A DNA stretch of 64,000 nt from Leishmania mexicana MHOM/GT/2001/U1103 (taxonomy: Eukaryota; Euglenozoa; Kinetoplastea; Trypanosomatida; Trypanosomatidae). The notes under the pieces were generated by a model. The model saw nothing but the letters and a program-made list of their open reading frames with translations, made no database searches and had not been told where the DNA came from. Shown in pieces: positions 59,578-64,000 of the stretch; position 1 is the first letter of the stretch, and every line of letters begins with the position of its first letter. A program made the translations under genes and the position numbers. Location of the stretch: assembly GCF_000234665.1 (NCBI RefSeq), contig NC_018318.1:1-64000 (forward strand), written 5' to 3'.

Positions 59578-62500
59578 ATGGACGAGCTCTTCGGCGAGAA
59601 GGACTGTCACCGTCACCCGCCGCTCGACCTCACGAGTCGCGCCTTTCAGCCAAAGAAATACATCCAGCGCGTCCTGGCGAATGTGTCACATGCTGTGTTC
59701 GAAGGCCAGCTCGTCGAAAAAGTCGGGGCAGCGGAGGAGGACACCGGAGAGGCCCTCAAGCAGCTCATACGCGACAACCTCGGCGTGTTCATCCACTCAA
59801 AGGATGCCATGGACGCCGTGTACAACTCTGACGCAGAGCTCTTCACCGGTGAAGCCCTCGACGGCATCACACGGTCGTTCAGGAGCGCGTCGACCAGCTG
59901 CGAGTCTCTTGTGCAGCCCATCACAGCAATCTTCCTGGAGGTGCAGAAGAGCCGAAAAAGTCAGGACATGCTGGACAAGTTCTTCAGCGTTCTCGGCGTC
60001 CCTGGCGCCATCTACGACAGTTGCGGCGCCAAGGTAGCGCAGCGTCGACAGACCGCGACGGCGATGACGGCGGCAGACAACTCCACCAGCTCTGACGACG
60101 ACGACAGCGCGTCGCGCGAGGGGGACGCTGGCGAGGATCGTGGTTCGAGTGGCCGAGACAACCAGTCGAAGAAGGAGTCTCGCCAAGCCGCGAAACGCAA
60201 GGCCTCGGGCGACTACGACGAGGACAGCATCGAGGAAGAAAATGAGGACGAGAGCGACAGCGACGAGAACGGCACCTCTGCTGCCGCCGCTGTCACCGCC
60301 AAGCCGCATGGCACCTTGGAAGCCCCCGCTGACAGCACCGCCCCCGCGGACATGTACGTACTTGAAAGCGGGGAAGAGATCTATTTCTGGTATGGCACCC
60401 CTCTGGTGCGCCTCAAGGACGTTGACGCACGGCGGCAACACGTCGATCATGTTGCTAACTATGAGGCAGCCGTGCTGCACCTGCGCCGTGCCATGCTATA
60501 CCTCGAGGAGACGTACTCGCTCATCGACGGTGCGATGCTGACTGGAGACGACGGGGAGCCGCCGAAGGCAACGCAGGCGTCAGCTGCGACAGGGGATAGC
60601 CGCTTCCCGTCTGCCAGGCAAGGCACTCCCTTGGCTGCCACGGAGGGAGCAGTAACCGGGTCGTCGAAGAACGTGAGCGCTGTCGGCCGCAGCGTGTTTG
60701 CCTACAAGTTCGCCATGGCCCTCCTCCGCGCCGCCCTGTACCTGTGTAGCCAGCTGGCCGAGGAGCTCATCTACGCGAACCCAGCCGACACCGTGCTCAT
60801 CGAGGATACGCTGTCCATGATGATGGACACCAGCATCGCCTCGGTGAAGCTGCATCACTTCTGCGCTGTGCTGCAAGAGGCACTTGGCGAAGGCAATCGG
60901 CATAAGCAGGTGCTGACCAAGCTGCGCACGCAGCTGTCCAGTGGCGGGGCGACCGCGGAGGGCGTCAGTCTGAAGGGTGGCGGCACCGCCTTGCCGCTGG
61001 GTGCTTCCGACGATAATACAGTCAGCTTTTCTCCAAGCAAGCCCGTGCCAGAGGCTGCCACAGGTGGTGCTGCGGCAGCCTCAGCTTCTTCTGTCACTTC
61101 GGCGCGACGCGGCACAACTGCCTACCAGCACCCCGCGCAGTTCTTCATATCCATTGTGCAGCGCCAGCAGAAGCACCTCTTCCACTCCAGCGCTGCCGGC
61201 CTCCTGCGAGAAGCGAGTGGGTGGCTGCGGAAGGCACAGACAGACGCAGCACGCGGTCTGAAGGAGCGACATCGGCAACAGGAGCAGCGACGGAAGTTGA
61301 GCATCGCAGCAGCTGGAGGGGCGGACGCTGGGGAAGGCACAGCGGCAGAGCTGCTGGGCGGGAGCAACACCTGTGGGCGCAGGCTGTCGCAAAACCCGCA
61401 CCTCGGCCTCAGCATCAGCGGCGACGGCGGTTTCATCGGCAACGCGAATGACTCCTTTCTCCAGGAGGGCTCCTTCATACAGATGAGCGCGCGCCGCGTC
61501 GCCGACCAGCGACAGTCATCTGCGGGCTCACCGACGAGCGGCGACGGCGACGGTGCGGGTATCGCAGCCAGCGGCAGCGCCACGGTACGCATTGATGGCA
61601 GTCCGACAGAGGAGAATCGCCAGACTGTCGGCATCATCCCTGATGCCTACGTGTCAAGGCTGCTGGACGCCCTCAACACGCCGGAGTCGCCCTTCCCCAC
61701 CAGCACCGTGTTCTGGGTCGGCACCTTGGACATGGATGCGGTGCTCGTGTCCAGCTGTCTGCAGATTCGCATCCACAGCTCCTCCCTGCTCAGCCAGCTG
61801 TTCACGCGCGCTGAAGTCGAGTCGGCCGTGATGGCGCAGGCATGCTCTCTCAATACCTTCGCCCTGCGACTGTGCACCGAGTGTGTTGGAACGCTCGAGC
61901 ACGTGGTTGGCTCCTACTGGGGCGGCATCGCGACTGCGCTGCACTCTGGCGTCTTCGACTTCGTCCCTGAGTCGGACTCGCCGCTGCACACAATCTTGGC
62001 CCAGCTCTTGGGCAACACGGCGGCCCAGGCAGCGGCAGGCACCGGTGGCGCCGCGACGGCCGGCAGCGGCGGCAACGGGTTGCAGCACTCGCCGTCGACC
62101 ATCCTCATCGGCACACACTCACGCTCGCTAAGTCGCGTAGAAGATATGGATCACAACGTCCACGTCTCTGATGGCGGGGCTGCTGTGACGGGCACAGCAA
62201 ACCACGACGCGGCCGCGGCGGCCGCGCGAGGAAGCGCGGCAGGCCCCGGCGTGGGATCGGGGTCCATCGAGCAGCTGCCGCGCATACGCTTCGTACCAAC
62301 GTTGCCGCATGCTTTTCACCCCACTGCACCCGACGTAGCTGATGAAAGTGCAGCACAGCAACCCACTCGCCCGAAGCGCCTGCGCGACATCTCGGTGCAG
62401 GCGGTTCATCACATGATCAGCACCGCTGCAGCCACGCTGCAGGCTCTCTTCTTGGCCTTCATAAACAGGAGCGTCGTGGACAGCTTCGTGAGCGCCCTGG

Positions 62501-64000
62501 CAGAGTACCGGGCGAGTGATCTGAGACGCTACGGCCGCTCCGAGCGTATCGAGCTGCACGCGGCCGTCCTCTACGAAGTCATCCTTGGTCAGTGGGAGCG
62601 CATGATGAACCTCGTGAGTGACGCGATGCTGCGGCTAAAGATCGTCATCGGCGAGTCCAGCAGCTCTGCCACCATCACGTCGGAGACACAGGTAGAGGAA
62701 GTTGGTGACCTGCTACAGGACCTGGAGCTGTTGCGCTCCACGTGCCTGCGCTGCTACCTGCACGGCATCGGCGTGCTGAGTAAGGCCTACCTGACGGCGC
62801 TCCCGCTGCTGCGGCGGCACACCGACAAGTCGCTCGACGCGCGCGTCCGCTCCCGGCTCAGCCGCGACTCCGTCTCTTCCCACGCGGTCCACAAGCTGCT
62901 CAACGTCTTGTCGGTCGTCATGGACCGCTGCGTCCCTTTCTTCGCGCGCGATACGGAGGTCTACGATAGCGTGGACCTGTTCACCATCAAGTCAGGGAGC
63001 CTGCGCGACGACGCCGACGAGGACGCGGCGGCGGGCGAAAGAAGCGGCGGTAACGCTAGTTCACGCAATGTTACGTCGCATCGTCGTCGGCTTCTGCGCC
63101 AGCGCTCAGAAAATGATCCCCCCGGTAGGGGAAGGGGCGGCGACAGGTCGGGCACGGAACGTTACGGACGAGGGTCAGAGTCCTGCTCGCCAGCCGCTCT
63201 CGGAGATGGCACCGATGCCATCGTGGACCCCATTTCCGAGCTCATCGCGCAGTTTCACAGAAAGCTGGTGATGGAGAGCCTACAGGACCACGAGGAACTG
63301 GTACTCGCTCTCCTCTCGCACCTCCTGCTCGCCTTCGTTGATATGTTGCAGCTGAAGTGCCGTACAGCCACTACAGACGTCACCCTGCACCCCGCCGAGC
63401 GCGAGCGGTGCGTCGTCGAGTGCATGGCCGACACGCTGTGCCTCGCCACAACACTGACGCCTATTCTCATGGAGCACCTCCTGACGCCCTGCTTCTTCGA
63501 GTTGATTGCGCGTCAGTTGCCGGAGCTGTGCGCGACACCAGTCGACGTCGCCGCAATGCTGCAGAGCAAGCAGCAACAGTATAGCCAAGTCTACCTGTCG
63601 GTGGTGGAGGAGCACTGCCAGCTGGCTGTGGACGCCATGATGAACGCGTACCTGGCGCTGGCCCAACAGCCCATCACAGACCTCGTCAGGCGACAGGGCT
63701 TTGTGCAGCCGCTCTTCGACTGGCAACGTGTCTCTCCGCACACCACAGCGGCAGTGCGCCCGTACATCGCCGACGCGATTGCATGCATCGCTCGCGCGCA
63801 CGAGACGCTAAATGCTATTCGGCAGCCGGTTCTCGGCAGCGCCGCGACGCAGCGTCTTGTGGCGCACCTCGTGCGTACCTTTCTGACCTCCTTCACCAGT
63901 GACGTGAACGTCTTCGAGCTCTCTGTCGAGTGCAGCTCCAGCTTCTTGGTGTACGGCCTCACACTGCTCGAGGCCGAGGCTGCCACGATCCTGCGCGTTG
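59578..64000 (+). CDS. SEC5: exocyst subunit SEC5 (EXOC2), 5' part, cut by the window end
   Basis: Open from ATG 59578 to the last base, 1474 complete codons without a stop. The N-terminus matches Sec5, a subunit of the exocyst that tethers secretory vesicles to the plasma membrane: FQPKKYIQRVLANVSHAVFE, then LKQLIRDNLGVFIHSKDAMD, corresponding to the F-x-x-K-Y-F-L...LVxxNFDxFVxxKxTID pattern of plant and animal Sec5. Charged, low-complexity insertions follow (about 160-250, Ser/Asp/Glu-rich, and about 445-700 with several Ala/Gly/Ser runs), and further helical blocks typical of exocyst rods start near 820. Already longer than the roughly 900-residue animal protein, it owes its size to these inserts. 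There is no sign of the animal IPT/TIG domain at the N-terminus. The reverse-strand frames here are shadows. Confidence 0.88.
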   Translation, partial: MDELFGEKDCHRHPPLDLTSRAFQPKKYIQRVLANVSHAVFEGQLVEKVGAAEEDTGEALKQLIRDNLGVFIHSKDAMDAVYNSDAELFTGEALDGITRSFRSASTSCESLVQPITAIFLEVQKSRKSQDMLDKFFSVLGVPGAIYDSCGAKVAQRRQTATAMTAADNSTSSDDDDSASREGDAGEDRGSSGRDNQSKKESRQAAKRKASGDYDEDSIEEENEDESDSDENGTSAAAAVTAKPHGTLEAPADSTAPADMYVLESGEEIYFWYGTPLVRLKDVDARRQHVDHVANYEAAVLHLRRAMLYLEETYSLIDGAMLTGDDGEPPKATQASAATGDSRFPSARQGTPLAATEGAVTGSSKNVSAVGRSVFAYKFAMALLRAALYLCSQLAEELIYANPADTVLIEDTLSMMMDTSIASVKLHHFCAVLQEALGEGNRHKQVLTKLRTQLSSGGATAEGVSLKGGGTALPLGASDDNTVSFSPSKPVPEAATGGAAAASASSVTSARRGTTAYQHPAQFFISIVQRQQKHLFHSSAAGLLREASGWLRKAQTDAARGLKERHRQQEQRRKLSIAAAGGADAGEGTAAELLGGSNTCGRRLSQNPHLGLSISGDGGFIGNANDSFLQEGSFIQMSARRVADQRQSSAGSPTSGDGDGAGIAASGSATVRIDGSPTEENRQTVGIIPDAYVSRLLDALNTPESPFPTSTVFWVGTLDMDAVLVSSCLQIRIHSSSLLSQLFTRAEVESAVMAQACSLNTFALRLCTECVGTLEHVVGSYWGGIATALHSGVFDFVPESDSPLHTILAQLLGNTAAQAAAGTGGAATAGSGGNGLQHSPSTILIGTHSRSLSRVEDMDHNVHVSDGGAAVTGTANHDAAAAAARGSAAGPGVGSGSIEQLPRIRFVPTLPHAFHPTAPDVADESAAQQPTRPKRLRDISVQAVHHMISTAAATLQALFLAFINRSVVDSFVSALAEYRASDLRRYGRSERIELHAAVLYEVILGQWERMMNLVSDAMLRLKIVIGESSSSATITSETQVEEVGDLLQDLELLRSTCLRCYLHGIGVLSKAYLTALPLLRRHTDKSLDARVRSRLSRDSVSSHAVHKLLNVLSVVMDRCVPFFARDTEVYDSVDLFTIKSGSLRDDADEDAAAGERSGGNASSRNVTSHRRRLLRQRSENDPPGRGRGGDRSGTERYGRGSESCSPAALGDGTDAIVDPISELIAQFHRKLVMESLQDHEELVLALLSHLLLAFVDMLQLKCRTATTDVTLHPAERERCVVECMADTLCLATTLTPILMEHLLTPCFFELIARQLPELCATPVDVAAMLQSKQQQYSQVYLSVVEEHCQLAVDAMMNAYLALAQQPITDLVRRQGFVQPLFDWQRVSPHTTAAVRPYIADAIACIARAHETLNAIRQPVLGSAATQRLVAHLVRTFLTSFTSDVNVFELSVECSSSFLVYGLTLLEAEAATILRV

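Noticed and set aside
1..64000. CRISPR arrays, bacterial operon signals, ribosome binding sites, tRNA and rRNA genes
   Set aside because: None seen; the organisation is that of a trypanosomatid nuclear chromosome.

Overview
The window looks like a block of nuclear chromosome from a trypanosomatid, most probably Leishmania or a very close relative. All 22 supported genes (plus one candidate decayed gene) lie on the + strand, none has an intron, and coding DNA is GC-rich at third positions. The gaps between genes are long and pyrimidine-rich, with polypyrimidine tracts followed by AG just before start codons, as expected for a polycistronic unit processed by spliced-leader trans-splicing. JBP2, a base-J enzyme known only from kinetoplastids and relatives, is intact. 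From memory (not checked here) L. major carries JBP2, an inosine-guanosine nucleoside hydrolase and an M32 carboxypeptidase in this order near the left end of chromosome 14, so this is probably the first ~64 kb of that chromosome. No telomere repeat is visible. The species cannot be fixed from the sequence alone.

Layout. 1-2320 is gene-poor with a purine-rich + strand. 2.3-18.2 kb holds exosome RRP4, a PI3-kinase with Ras-binding-like and C2 regions, a one-membrane-span unknown, JBP2, a protein with three degenerate cyclic-nucleotide-binding-like folds, an ARL16-like GTPase and a DHHC acyltransferase. A ~480 bp retroposon-like repeat (SIDER type) follows at 18.3 kb, and an almost identical direct copy lies at 40.8 kb. 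Between the copies are a mitochondrial protein with a Tim44/mL45-like tail, two J-domain proteins, a large CH-domain/coiled-coil protein, a proline-rich protein, the nucleoside hydrolase, a MYST histone acetyltransferase, mitoribosomal bL12m, a chromodomain protein and a possible decayed gene. From 42.9 kb: a large unknown, an M32 carboxypeptidase reading frame broken by loss of its ATG and by an internal TGA, a thioredoxin-fold protein, a BBIP1 (BBS18) homologue, a CCDC96/CFAP184-like protein, a PX-domain sorting nexin and the 5' part of exocyst SEC5, which runs off the window.

The genes do not form a functional operon, but three themes recur: chromatin and base J (JBP2, MYST acetyltransferase, chromodomain protein), cilium or flagellum (ARL16-like, CH-domain protein, BBIP1, CCDC96-like) and phosphoinositide/vesicle traffic (PI3K, PX sorting nexin, SEC5, DHHC enzyme).

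The most notable points are the ~99% identical retroposon pair bracketing 22.5 kb, the doubly damaged M32 carboxypeptidase, the short BBIP1 and ARL16-like ciliary homologues that are easily left as hypothetical, and a probable frameshifted relic gene next to the second retroposon. I did not find a convincing wholly new system. All assignments come from reading the sequence and remembered family patterns; no search was run.
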